A stretch of DNA of 64,000 nt from Citrus sinensis (taxonomy: Eukaryota > Streptophyta > Magnoliopsida > Sapindales > Rutaceae): the NCBI RefSeq assembly GCF_022201045.2, contig NC_068560.1, forward strand, positions 33,257,001 through 33,321,000. Reading direction: 5' to 3'. The notes under the pieces are model-generated. The model was not told where the DNA came from and ran no database searches. It worked only from the letters and a program-made list of their open reading frames with translations. Shown one piece after another: positions 23,101 to 35,400 of the stretch. Both the position numbers and the translations under genes were made by a program. The number at the start of each line of letters is the position of its first letter. Positions within the stretch are counted from its first letter, which is position 1.

Positions 23101-23836
23101 TGAAATCAAATAATGAAGAGTAACACTAAATGTACAGTATCAATTATACCAACTAATTGGCACAATACAATTGGTGATGTAAAATGAAAAATATCAATGT
23201 CATTGACGATTATCAATGTCATTGCCGCATCATCTCTTCTTTTATTGATTTTACGATTGCCACATAATCTATTCTAATCTCTTTTTATTAATTTTATGAC
23301 ACATCAGTTTGTATAACTAGTTTGCACCCAAAGCGAAAATAACTGAAAGAGTATTTAGAATAAATAAATAGGTGAATAACAAATATTACAAGAAGAGTAC
23401 CCGAAAAGCTGGTGGGCGATGGCGAGGGCAGTGGTGGTTTTTCCGGTGCCAGGTGGGCCGTAAAATAACATGTGTGGGCACTTCAGCAGAACAAAAAATT
23501 ATTAAAAAAATAACATTAACAGCTAGGGTTTTTAAACTTTTTTAATTCAACATATAATCATAAGATCAATAATTAGAATGAGAAACTTGAAATTGAAAGT
23601 GGAAGTGTTACATTGGCTGTCTCGAGAGTGTTTGTGAGGACGCGCACGACCTCTTCCTGGTGAGCCACATCTTTGACTTGCTTTGGTCGACTGCAAAATT
23701 GATATACAACAGAAAACAAAAACACGAAAATTAACTTTGAAAAATGTTAAGCAGAGGTGACAGTATTGGATCGCAAGAGACTGAGATTGTACTATTTTTC
23801 AACCCATGGTTGTGAGCTCTGCAATACTGGCGCCAT
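20111..23836 (-). CDS. RFC4: Replication factor C subunit 4 (clamp loader AAA+ ATPase)
   Basis: A small subunit of the RFC complex that loads PCNA onto DNA during replication and repair in the nucleus. Twelve exons join in frame: 23836-23793, 23690-23612, 23480-23401, 23038-22916, 22833-22764, 22678-22605, 22044-21924, 21813-21751, 21359-21300, 20830-20705, 20614-20531, 20215-20111. They give 342 aa, close to Arabidopsis RFC4. The Walker A motif GPPGTGKT is at 49-56, Walker B LDEAD at 121-125, and the RFC SRC motif at 164-166 within ASRCAKF. The C-terminal helical domain is complete. The sequence after the start ([20 protein letters not shown]) is the usual RFC opening. Intron 5 uses a GC donor (22763-22762, after GCTCAG). 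An E2F-type site lies about 85 bp upstream. The gene is well conserved with no breaks. Confidence 0.96.
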
Positions 23837-23917
23837 TTTTCTTTTTACTTCGTCCTCGCTTTTTTCTGGACTGGACTGGGTAGTGGAGAATTTCTGCGTA
23901 AAGTTAGGGCTTTTGTT

Positions 23918-23925
23918 TTTCCCGC
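23918..23925. promoter_or_regulatory. E2F-type site upstream of RFC4
   Basis: The plus strand reads TTTCCCGC, an exact match to the plant E2F consensus TTTSSCGC, 82-89 bp upstream of the RFC4 ATG. E2F sites are known for S-phase control of plant replication genes, so function is plausible, but occupancy is inferred. Confidence 0.6.
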
Positions 23926-23979
23926 TTTTGTGAATTTTTCCGAAATTCGCTCTCATTCGCAATTTTATATTGACGCGCA

Positions 23980-25119
23980 CAGCAACAGTAAATTATTTTA
24001 ACACGTGTGTGACTCCACGAATCGCAGCGTTTAGTTTAAAAAGTAGTTTTCAAATTGGCTTTCACTCTATATATAATGGATAATAATGTTAATTATTAAA
24101 TTTTATTTAGATAAAAATAAAAATTAATTAATTATGTAGGAATATTTTAGAAAATATTTTTTAATGATATTATTTAAACTTTTTTAAATTAAATAAAAAA
24201 TTTTAAAAATAGCCCAATAACATGATGACTTAATGATTGAAAACTTTCATTAAGTTGAAAAAATAAATAAACTTAATAACTTAACTAATTGAAATTAAGT
24301 CAATTAAGGCATTAAATCAAAAAAATAAACAGCCCCTTAGTTTGAATACTAAATAAATCTAAATATATGAATATGAAAGATATGTTTATTTTTTATTTTT
24401 TGTCTGAATCTCTGATAATTAGTATTAAGTTGTGTTTTTTTTTCAACTAAAAAAATTTGCAAACTAGTATTTTTAAATTTGTGCCCTCGCAAAATTTTAA
24501 AGTTAAATAAATAATAAACATTTCAATGAACATAAATAAGACAGTATTTTATCATAGCATATATTATGTTTAGTAAATATAAGCATTTAAAATTCTAAAT
24601 TAGAACATGTTAATCAATTCATTGTAGTTTATGATGTATTATTGTATGAAAAATATTTATATAAAATTTGTAAAAAATAAATAATGCTAATTTGAAAAAT
24701 ATAAAAAAGCTAAAATAAATATGCTCTACTACTATGTAATCGCAAGTTTTAGAGATGAATAATAATAGTAAGTCTTATTTGGTTAAAGATGAGAATAAAT
24801 TAATTAGATAGGAATATTTTAGGAAATATCCTTTAATGGTGTCGTGAAGACTTTTTATATTAAGTAAAAAGAAAAAAAAATTGGTTTAATAACTTAATGA
24901 CTTAACTGAATGAAATTGAGTCGTTAAATCATTGAGGTAAAAAAACAACTTTTCTCTTACAATGTAATGGGTTATTGAATTAATTTATGTTGATTTTCCT
25001 TATTTAAAAAAAATCACATTGATAATATAATTTGCATAAACGCTTAGTAGTTATCAATTTATCATATAATTTACATTGGATTATCTTTAGAATTTGAGTA
25101 TTTTTTTAATAAATAAATT
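23980..25119. other. AT-rich intergenic region
   Basis: Very AT-rich sequence with diverged internal similarities. For example, the blocks around 24230-24330 and 24870-24950 share TTAATGACTTAACTG-like text and similar AAATATTTT contexts. It is probably old transposon material. No gene was seen. Confidence 0.5.
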
Positions 25120-25126
25120 CACGTAA

Positions 25127-25934
25127 GGCATGTTTGGTGTGGGATATAGGATAGGATAGAATAGAATTAGATAAAATATAATACTATGTTATGTTGATGT
25201 AGATTAAGATTGAAATAAATAATAATGTATTTTATTTGGTGTGCTATTTGTTAGTCGCTAATATAATTTATATATTAATTTAATTAAAATTAGTCGCTAA
25301 TATAATTTATATATTAATTTAATTAAAATTATCTTACTAATATTATATATATATATTAATTTAATGAAAATAAATTTAAAATTATCTAAAATTAATTCTT
25401 ATAGCACAATTTAGAAAGTAAGTTACTCCCTACAAACTCATATTTTTATAGTTGAGGCTCTAAAATTTTGCATGAGATGTTAAATGTAGCTAAAAATAAA
25501 AAATTATAAAGTAATATAACGTATAATCTAAATTAAATCAATTTATCAATAATTTTGAGCATTGGAAAATTTGACAAAACTTTTCCTTAAATTTGTTGTA
25601 TTAACTTGGTCATATAACTTCTAAATAAGAGATTAAACAATAATATCATGAGCAAACATGATAAGATAATTGGTTCATGAATATAAAAATATATTATTTA
25701 ATAATATAAAATATGATTTTCTTTTTACATATCTTGTATTAGGATAAATATTTTAGCTGTAGTTTTCTTATCCCAAGGTCCTGTTGGGATAAATATTTTA
25801 ATTATTCACTTTAGTAATTCGTGGGTCCAGGATTGCTTATCCTAATCCAACTTTTGCCATCAAACATAGACCGGTAATCCTAACCTAACCCAAATCTAAT
25901 CCCATCACATTTAACCGCCACCAAACACACACAC
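25127..25934. mobile_element. Possible hAT-like non-autonomous element (808 bp)
   Basis: The left end is GGCATGTTTGGTGTGGG, and the complement of the right end is GTGTGTGTGTTTGGTGG, sharing TGTTTGGTG. A repeat CACGTAA flanks it (25120-25126 and 25935-25941), extendable to 8 bp with one mismatch, as expected for hAT insertions. Subterminal blocks (ATAGGATAGGATAG on the left, TAATCCTAACCTAACCC on the right) are also roughly inverted. There is no ORF. The short inverted repeats make this tentative. Confidence 0.5.
25251..25328. repeat. Perfect tandem duplication, 39 bp x 2
   Basis: The unit starting TTAGTCGCTAATATAATTTA occurs twice without mismatch, head to tail, inside the possible hAT-like element. 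Such identity suggests a recent slippage event. Confidence 0.9.
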
Positions 25935-26360
25935 CACGTAATGTATGATTACAGTGGTGTAAGCGGAGCTGCCCACACTGTATAACGCTCAAATGATAAA
26001 AAGTGCGAACTTAGCGTGGGCGTTAACTCACTGATCACGAGGAAGCTAACGCAACTGCCTGTCATGCACACTTGATGAACAACATATACCATTCGCCAGA
26101 AAGAAAGAAAACAAAATTTGGAATGCCAAGGCTACCCTTTTTCGTGGCGTCCTTCGACTGGTTAAAACATAAAACTTTTAGTAACCGCCTGTAAATTTAG
26201 AGAAGCACCAACATGTGGCGCCTCCGGCAATGGTCTTGCGGTTATCATTACGTGTTCAGCAATAGCGGCCCAGATTTATCCGTACAAAACCAACCGTCAG
26301 GATCTCTATTCCTTTCAAACTAACACGTTTGCGCGGCTTTTTGGCACTCTAATAAAATTC

Positions 26361-26452
26361 CCTCTCTCTCTCTCTCTCCTACTCTCTCATGCGCTCTCGA
26401 AAATCTAATACCCTCCAAGAATCTTGAATTTCCATAAAAGGAAAAAACCCTA
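26361..26452 (+). promoter_or_regulatory. Leader region of the first cyclin gene: CT tract and telo-box
   Basis: A CT-rich tract (26361-26380) and a telo-box AAACCCTA (26445-26452) lie 130-225 bp upstream of the ATG. CT tracts in leaders and telo-boxes are common in plant cell-cycle and translation genes. The second cyclin gene also has a CT tract in the same place (about 32213-32245), and both have the block GTCAGGATCTCT further upstream (26296-26307 and 32139-32150). Confidence 0.45.
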
Positions 26453-26583
26453 CATCTCAAAGTAAGAAGCAATTAACGTTGCATTATCATTTCATTTTCA
26501 GTTTTGTTTAATTTTTATACTTTCTGGAATTTTTCCCCCGATTCTTGCCGGGAATCTCGGTTCAGGCTGGGGTTTGGTCCGAA

Positions 26584-29500
26584 ATGTCGACCAGAAATCG
26601 TCGCCCCCCGGTTTCGTCGTCATCATCAACGGTCCGGAGGCCGCCATCGGACTCTGAAAGCCACGTCAAGAAAATCGCCATAATGAAGCCGCAATTGGCC
26701 AAGAAGCGTCCGGCTCTCTCTGATATGACCAACCAGAGAGATGGGTCTCAAGCCGTTTCCCGGGTTGTCGGCACCCAGTCGAAGCCCATTGTGCGTGTTT
26801 TCTTGAATTTGCTTTGAGCACTTCTTGTTAGTTTTATTTTGTGTGTGTTTCTAATTTTGGGTTATTAACCAACGTTAATACTATTTCTTTTTTGATAGTT
26901 ACTGTTTGCTTGTAATGTAACGGGTGATGTTAATGGCTGTTTCTAATATTTCTACTCTTTCTCAAGAATTGTTTGTAACAGCCTATTTGCTGAATGCGGA
27001 AATTTTTTATTTTATTTAATTTTGTCTATAAAATAAATTTTAGTTATCAAGAAACAGAGCCAAGTATGATTATGCATACATAAGTGGTGGTTTTAAATCG
27101 TTGAGAACTGTATAAATGTTTTTCCTAAGTATAAAATTAATGGTCATTACTGTTATTTTGTACATTCCATTACTTGTTTTAATATCAATTATGGCTACAG
27201 TATTCTCAAAGATCAACTGAACTATTTTCTGCATTACTAACATCTGTGTTTATAAGCCTACCTATTGATGATATGATTTATTTACTGTTAGTGGATATTA
27301 AATATTGGAAATTTAGTTTGTAGTCGTTAAATTTGATCAGGGTTAGATATTTCTCTGTTAAACATTTCGTCCGTAACTGCAAAACTTTGCATGTTTTGGC
27401 AATTTATTTACGATTTGACTGTTGTCAGGTCACTAGGACTTTGCTGTTTCATGATTGTGTCAATCTTGTATTAAACAACTGAGTTAAGTTTTTGGTGCAT
27501 GTACCTAGTTTATAGGATTTGATAACAACATACATTCCTGGGATCATTACATTATGTTTGAGTTTTATAGATCGAAATGTGTTTTGGAAATGATGTCCAT
27601 CCAGTTCTGGGAGGACTAGATTTCAGTCTGATGGCCAGATGCCCCTAAATAATCGTACAAAATTCAATTTGATCATTCACATATTATTGAACCAACCATA
27701 ATTACTTTCAGATTTGGGTATAACTTATTCTAATCCACGAATCAAAATTGACTGTGTTTTTATATTTTAAAGGTGCCATGTTCAGCTAAAATTGCCAAGA
27801 AAAAGGAATCTTCAGCTCACTCTCATGATAAAGGACTTTCTGGGAACACTTTGCCTGCTTCCTTGAGTGTGAAAATAGGTGTTATTGCCAAGGATGCATT
27901 TTCTACTAGAAGTGATCATCCTATCATTAGAGCTATTCCTGCTCCAAGCAGCAATATCTCCAGCCTTCCTGCTTCCAGTAGTGCAATTATGGTACCCATA
28001 TGCAAGAATATTTCTCTGAGCACATCAGTCAGTGGTTCCGTTTCTTTGGATGAGACAATGTCTACCTGCGACTCTCTGAAGAGTCCAGAATTTGTATATA
28101 TAGATAAAGAGGATTCTTCGGCAGTTAAATCTATTGAGAGGAGGACATGCAGCTCTGTCAACATTTCAGATTGTGCACAAGGAAAAGGTTTCTCATTTTT
28201 GAGGGACATATATGCTCAATCTAATTTAATCATTCTTCTATTGTTCAATTCGTATGTCATATGTAGTTTGGCCAGTGTTGGCCATTGTTTTTTACCGTTC
28301 CATAAACTGAAGACTGCAGATCAATGAATTTCACTCTCCTGGGTTTCTGCTCCATGGATTTCAGGGAAGACTTGCAAGAGAGACATACTCGTAGAGATGG
28401 AAATGGTTGATGATTTTGTTGATATCGATGACAATATCAAGGACCCCCAGTTTTGTGCAACCATTGCCTGTGACATTTACAAGAACTTGCGCGCATCTGA
28501 GGTTTGGCATCCTTTTTTCAAATTTATATAGAACATTCCATTTGGCTTTTTCTTTGTTAACTTTCCTGCTATCTCTGATGCATACATTTAATAGAAGTAT
28601 TACAATCATTGTCATGTCAATTTAACGTTCCTGGTTTGATCAATTCACTGTTTATACACAATGTTAATTAAACTTTGGAATTTCTTTCCAATACTATACC
28701 TTATTAACAAAGAATCTTCAGATGTGCGATTTTAAGTATCATATGACTTCAACCATGTGGTCCATGTCTCTATGCACTACAGTATTTCTATAGATCCTTC
28801 CATACTTGTGAAGAAGAAAGTGGTTTATTTATATATTTTTATGGCAACTCCAACATAGATAAGTATTTGTGTGGGATATATGGTTTGAGGGGTTCATTCT
28901 TTGTTAGTTTTGACTATTGCTTATCCATTGATACAACTAAACCTCCATTCTCAAGTGAGATTTGTGAGATTTATGTTCGGAAGTGTATTCGTGTAAATGT
29001 TCCTGCTTTTTCTTCATTTGATATGCCGAATCTTCAGGATTTTCAAGCTAAGAAAAGGCCTTCCTTGGACTTCATGGAGAGGGTCCAGAAAGACATTAAT
29101 CCAGGCATGCGTGCAATACTCATTGATTGGCTAGTGGAGGTAAATTATGGTTCTTGATGTTATTGCCAGGGCATTTTTGTAATTCTCATCCCTGTCTACC
29201 CTACCATTTTAGGGCTGCATTTACCTTATGACAGCCAATTATTATTTGATAACTGGGGCTGTGTTGGATTTTAAAAGTTCATTCTCAATATTATCAAACA
29301 TTCATCTCATTTTCTAAGAGTTCAGTTGTTGATCTTTCTTTTGGGTGATTGGTGATTTTAACTTCTTGTAACTGTAGGTTTCTGAAGAATACAGGCTTGT
29401 CCCTGAAACTCTATTTTTGGCAGTCAACTACATAGATCGTTATCTTTCTGGCAATGTGATAATCAGGCAACAGTTGCAACTGCTTGGTGTGGCTTGCATG

Positions 29501-31269
29501 ATGATTTCAGCGTAAGAAATTTTTTACATTTGCTTCTGTCTTCTGAGCAATCTATGTGCTTTTGTGTATGCATGTGTATGAATGTGCACTAGGATAGGAC
29601 TATGGATAATAAATGGAAAAGTGATTATGTTGTCAGCAAGTATGAGGAGATATGTCCGCCTCAGGTGGAAGAGCTTTGCTACATTACAGATAACACGTAC
29701 AATAAAAAGGAGGTTGGGTTCTATTTTCATCTGCAATTTTGAATTCTTATTTAAATTGCTTTATTTTTCCCAAATTTCGAAGCACTGAGCAATTTAGTTT
29801 CTGCAGGTTCTCCAAATGGAATCTGCTGTATTGAATTACTTGAAGTTTGAAATGACAGCCCCAACAGCTAAATGTTTTTTGATGTAATGCTTCTCTTCTC
29901 ATTGAAATACCAAGTACTTTCCTTGCATGCTCCTTTTGGTATTGACTTGCAATTTATTACAAATGTTAGGCGTTTTATTCGTGCTGCTCAAAGAAGTAAC
30001 AAGGTATGTTTGTGTTGGAATGTATGATTTTTGCATTTTGCTACCTTTTGCTTTTCTTTTCATTTAATTTTGTCATGATAATATACAAAACATCATAATG
30101 ATATAGTTTCAGTCGTGCTTACTACTGATCATTCCAAAGGTCAATGTTTTCTTTCTTCTGTTTAAGATGTTCAGGCACTGAACTTTGTTGTTCAAACGTT
30201 GTTGTTATTAAAACCGTCATAGCATTCAGTGGTAGCACATACTGTCTTTTGTAGGCCCCATCAATGCAGTTCGAGTACTTGGCCAACTACATTTTGGAGT
30301 TATCGCTTCTGGACTACAAAATGCTCTGTTATTCCCCATCACTTATAGCTGCTTCTGCTACTTTCTTGGCCAATTTTATACTGTACCCTTTGAAAAAACC
30401 TTGGGTATGTGAGAAAATGCCATTTTCCTTGTTGCTGAGATGTTTCCAATTTTTTTCATTATTCTTCAATGACATAGTTTAATTTTGTATTTCTTCTGAT
30501 ACAGAACTCTACCTTGGGGCATTATACATTCTACCAACCCTCTGATTTGTGTGACTGTGTTAAGGCACTACATCGTCTCTTCTGTGATGGCGGTCTCTCT
30601 AATTTGTCTGCAATCAGGGAGAAGTACAGTCAGCATAAGGTGAGAAGAACCTCTCTTTCGTCTGGAATAAGATGTACCTGCCCATTAGACATTTCAAAGC
30701 AATTTTAGAAGGCACAGACCTTTTGTCAGCACTCGAATACTTTGCTAGTAAATATACACCAATATTTAGAAACACATTGCATAACAAAAACATTTGTTAT
30801 TATTTTACTTAGCTTTTAATGTCAGGTGATTTTCTTTTAATCATGGCAGTAGTATAAGGTAACTTAAGAAAACTGGGATAGGAAATCTTACTAATGTGCT
30901 TCGCTGGACTTGCATTGAATAATAATGTTCTATGACACAGTCCATTTTGAGTAAGTGAAACGGACTTGATTATATTTGCTCCATCTTGTCATCTCAAAAT
31001 AAATATGGCGTCAGACATCCTGAAACATAGTAGGAAAATTTTATGAACAACTACTTTTATGGACTTGTTTTCAATAAGCATATTGATTTACAAAATTCCA
31101 TTTGATCTCTGAGTGGAAAATTTTTGAAATTCATGTAAATTTCTGCTTAAGTGCTTATAATTCTATTGATGCCAACTGGTGTGCTTTCTATCTGCAACAG
31201 TATAAATATGTGGCAAAAAAACACTGCTCTAGTTCAATACTTCCCGAGATTTTTGAAGACCCGAGTTAG
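26584..31269 (+). CDS. CYCA1: A1-type mitotic cyclin, first tandem copy
   Basis: A regulatory subunit of A-type CDKs acting in S-G2-M and, for CYCA1 genes, in meiosis. Eleven exons: 26584-26790, 27773-28187, 28365-28501, 29038-29139, 29378-29511, 29637-29712, 29807-29883, 29970-30003, 30255-30404, 30505-30639, 31201-31269, giving 511 aa. A destruction box RPALSDMTN is at 42-50. The cyclin box begins near 260, with MRAILIDWLVEV at 277-288 and a conserved YIDRYL about 30 residues on. The C-terminal cyclin fold is complete, ending in KYVAKKHC-type sequence. The start was chosen because the second copy begins with the matching MSTQNRR. It differs from copy two by three extra codons at the start of exon 4 (DFQ) and by Met in place of Arg at the exon 7/8 junction (CFLMRF against CFLRRF). 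Nine of the eleven exon lengths equal those of the second copy. It appears intact. Confidence 0.95.
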
Positions 31270-31693
31270 TAGGCGTGTGCATTACCATTTCATCATGCTG
31301 TTGCATATGCTCTTGTGGATCGGCTGGAAGTTATATTTCTTCTTCTTCTTCCCCCTTCCCTTCTCTAAATGATGTAGAGCTTAGAACCCCTTTCTCAACT
31401 CTCTATATTTTGTGGCAGAGTCATACTTTTATACAGTGAGTTTTGACTTTTGACCTCTGTTCTGTAACTTTTGCCTTAGCTGTTCCTTGTCAGGTGGCTT
31501 CTCAGGCCATACCACGATTTGTTAGACAAAATGAACCAAGACAGAGTAATTTTTGTACATTGCATCTTCAAATATATCGTATATAAAAATGCTAAATACA
31601 CATGCTTTTTCTACATGCTGTTGCACTGGTGCCCATGGATATGAATCTCGGTATCATCTTCGTGGTTTTGTTATTATTTATTAGCAATTGTAA

Positions 31694-31727
31694 TTACTGT
31701 TGTATATAATTATATATACAACAGTAA
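31694..31727. repeat. Perfect 15-bp inverted repeat with 4-nt loop
   Basis: The arms TTACTGTTGTATATA and TATATACAACAGTAA are separated by ATTA. It could form a stable hairpin in the 3' flank of the first cyclin gene. Role unknown. Confidence 0.85.
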
Positions 31728-32131
31728 GTGAATATTTAATAATAAAAATAGTAAGTGATGGATGTAGAATCCCTGAATCAGCGATAGAGCTTTCGTTGAG
31801 CACTCAATATTTAATAATAATTCGGAATTTAAAATTTGTTCGTATTGCATGCAATATAAAAGAGTCAAAAACAGACCCGGTGACCGTTTGAAATTTGAAT
31901 TCAAACCATCAAACGTAACCTGACAGCCTGTGACTTTCCAACCAATGACAGACCAATTTAAATTTCTCGGGACCAAACCGAAGCCACAAAATACCTATTA
32001 CTGGCCCGGTTTAGTGGCACCTTTCATTCGACTTTGAGGGACCCCAAAAACCCGACTCGGAAACCCTTAAATAAATGAAAAGTACAGTGGGCCCCACAAG
32101 ACGCTCCCTAACGTTTACATTCTCGAGCAGG

Positions 32132-32150
32132 ATCAACGGTCAGGATCTCT
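32132..32150 (+). promoter_or_regulatory. MSA-like element upstream of the second cyclin
   Basis: ATCAACGGTCA carries the AACGG core and the 3' half of the mitosis-specific activator consensus (YCYAACGGYYA) bound by three-repeat MYBs. The matching promoter block of the first cyclin has AACCGTCAGG, in which the core is changed. The site is about 310 bp upstream of the ATG. A core match of this length can be due to chance. Confidence 0.4.
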
Positions 32151-32447
32151 CGAGAATTCAAATCACCTCCTTCCCCGCCTCAAAAGCGCCATTAAAATAT
32201 AAATATTAAATCTCTCTCTCTTTCTCTTTCTATTTTCTCTCACCTGCAAAAATCTTTCAAAATCTTTCAAAAACTCTCAGCAAAAGACTCTCTGTCTCCC
32301 GTCTCGTTCTCTTTCTCTTTTTATCAAGTAAAATAATACACATGTTCTTCCACTAATTCACTTTCTTGTTCTTGTTAGAAGAACAAAAGACAGAGGCATT
32401 AATTCTTTCCACTAAAAACAGTGAACTGGGTTTGATCGAGAAAGAGA

Positions 32448-35400
32448 ATGTCGACGCAGAACCGGCGTTCATCGTTTTCCTCGTCGACGACGTCGTCGTT
32501 GGCAAAGCGGCACGCGTCGTCTTCGGATAATTTCGCCAAGTACACGGCGGTTCCACCGCATTTGGCCAAGAAGCGAGCTCCACTCAGTAACGTCACCAAT
32601 CAAAAGAATGTGACTCAAAGTGGCTCAAAAAGCTTGCTTTCATCGTCTGTTTTGGTGGGTAATTGTTATTTTCTTCAGTATTTTGTTTAGTTTAAGAGAA
32701 AACGAAGGGAAAGACGAGAAAATAAGATGCTTTGTTAACGACTTTTTTTTTTAAATTAATTTTTAGATAAATTATATCTGGAGTTTTTTTACTGTTCCTT
32801 TTTTAAAAAAAAATTATAAATAAATTCGTAGCACTTTGATCTGAACGTGTTTGCTTGGTGAGAAAATAGAAAGAAAAGAAAATAAATAAGAACAACGTAT
32901 TTATGTACCGTGTGAGTAACGCTCAAAATGGAAAAGAAAAGATGTCTTTCCTAAACAATTTAAGCATATGATTACAGAGATCAAATCCGATCTTTTTACG
33001 AATAGTTTTGACACAGAATCATAGAGAATCAAGGGATTGTTACTTAATTTTGTAAAAATTATCCTCACCTACAGAGATTAAATCACATGATTATAGGGAC
33101 AACTAGCAGGCTCATGCATTAGAGAAAAAAAAGAAAGCCTAAAGGAAAAATTTGGGAAACGAGTAATTTTCCAATGCTGCTATTCAATTATCCAAATTAG
33201 GATTTCTGGTAATTGAGGATGAAAAAGAATAGCCTGAATTAAACAGACATTCTATTTCCTGTTTTGGTAAGGAGTGCTATTATGTTAGCATTAATTTATC
33301 GTCTTTATTTCTCTGGTTGTTTAGCAATTGTTATTGTAATAGGCCTTCTTCTATCTGTTCTTGCTTCTACCATTCTTATCACACAATACATTCACTTGTC
33401 AAGAAATTTCATTTGCTGTTGAATTTGAAAGTCATTATGCTTCTCTTTGAGGCCTTCATTAACAAAATTTCATGTCTGAAGGTTCCTTGCTCGACTAAAC
33501 TTGCCAAGGCCAAGAAGGCACCTGCAGCCAACAATGCTAACACAAGCATTTCTGGGAACTTCTTACCAGCATCCTCAAATGGGAAAACCAGCACAACTGT
33601 TCCTGTTCCTTGTAAGGTTACATCTTTGCCTAGAAGTGATGAAAATGTCAAAACAAGCGCCCCCAGCATTGCTGCTGCTGTTTCTGTTTCTTGCAGCATG
33701 GATGTTTCTCCTAGTAAATCGGATGCAAATTCAGTTTCTATGGATGAGTCAATGTCTGTTTGTGATTCTTTCAAGAGCCCTGAAGTTGAATATTTGGATA
33801 ACAATGATGTTCCACCACTTGATTCCATTGATAGGAAAACTTTCAGAAACCTCTACATTTCAGACCATACAGAAAGAACAGGTACTTTACATTGACTCTG
33901 GCCATTAAACATTGAGTCCTTTTATCTTAATAATTTAAATTCAGGACTTCAAACATTCAAAATTACAGTTTATTTATTTTCTTGTAGAGAATGTTTGCAG
34001 CAGAGATATATTGGCAGATATGGATACAGATGATAGAGTTGTTAATGTTGATGACAACTACATGGATCCGCAGCTTTGTGCAACCTTTGCTTGTGATATC
34101 TATAAGCACTTGCGTGCATCCGAGGTTTTCCATCTTCATCCACATTCAGTTGCATACCTTTGATGGGAAATATTTGTATTTTTAACTTTCCTTCTTATTT
34201 GAGATGAAGCTACACTCCTTTGAAAAATTAAGAACAAATTATTTGATTATCCCACTATTGCAATGATTTTGTAACATCCCATAACATTGTTGTGGCAAAG
34301 TTTAACCTTTTCTTTCCGTCATTTCTTTACTAGTCTCTAAATGGTTAGTCTTTTTTATGAAATTATTGTGTTGTGAATGATTTCAAAGCCTAACTCTTTC
34401 TTCTTCTTATCTGTCCTTCAGGTGAAGAAAAGGCCTTCAACAGACTTCATGGAGATAATTCAGAAAGACATAAATGCCAGCATGCGTGCAATACTGATTG
34501 ATTGGCTTGTGGAGGTAACTTATTTCCTTTTAGTGTTACAAATTTAGAATTTCCTTTGCGGGCTTTGGTAAATAGGAAATTTGACAATTACTTTCTCAGA
34601 GCTAGAAGGGAACTTATTTCCTTTTATACAAATTTTTTTTTTTAAGAATCATCATCCTTAATTTTCTAAACTTGTGAAGGCTAATTTCTATATTTCACTG
34701 TAGGTGGCTGAAGAGTACAGACTCGTACCTGATACGTTATATTTGACTGTAAACTACATTGATAGATATCTTTCAGGGAATCCCATGAGTAGGCAACGCC
34801 TGCAGCTTCTTGGTGTTGCCTGCATGATGATTGCTGCGTAAGAAAACATATGCCCTCCATTTCCTTTCCTTCTTGCTTATGATATCTTAAATTTGTTTAT
34901 AAAACATTCACCTCAGTGGAAGTAGTATTGACAAGAAAATGATCAACTTACAGAAAGTACGAAGAGATTTGTGCACCTCAAGTGGAGGAATTTTGCTTCA
35001 TAACCGACAACACATATTTCAAGGAGGAGGTATCGCTTCTGTCTTTCAATTTCTGATCTCTGCATTTTCTTATGGCCTCCCACTATTGTTGCTATTCTGC
35101 CTAGCCTGCATTATGATTCAGCATTCGTGATTCTCCAGGTTTTGGAGATGGAATCTTCCATCTTAAATTACTTAAAATTTGAAATGACAGCACCAACTGC
35201 TAAATGTTTCTTAAGGTGAAAAAACTGTCATTTATTTGATATTTGTTACTTATTCACTGGGCTCTGTGTTTGAAATTTGATCAAATGAAATGGCATGCAG
35301 GCGATTTGTACGTGCTGCTCAAGGGATAAATGAGGTATCTGTCTGAAGCTGATTTCTCATAATGTCGTACAATTTTTTTGATGCATAGTGTTCCCGTTTC

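Larger units (their letters stand above)
31270..32447. other. Spacer between the tandem cyclin genes
   Basis: The left part is the 3' UTR of the first cyclin and the right part the promoter and leader of the second. The only notable structure is the palindrome at 31694-31727. A direct repeat AATATTTAATAATA occurs at about 31730 and 31806. Confidence 0.6.

Noticed and set aside
26545-26583. Upstream extension of the first cyclin ORF
   Set aside because: It would start at TTG; the ATG at 26584 matches the start of the second cyclin copy.
33409-33908. 135- and 139-codon ORFs overlapping exon 2 of the second cyclin
   Set aside because: They overlap a confirmed exon in other frames or on the other strand, and similar shadows occur at the first cyclin.
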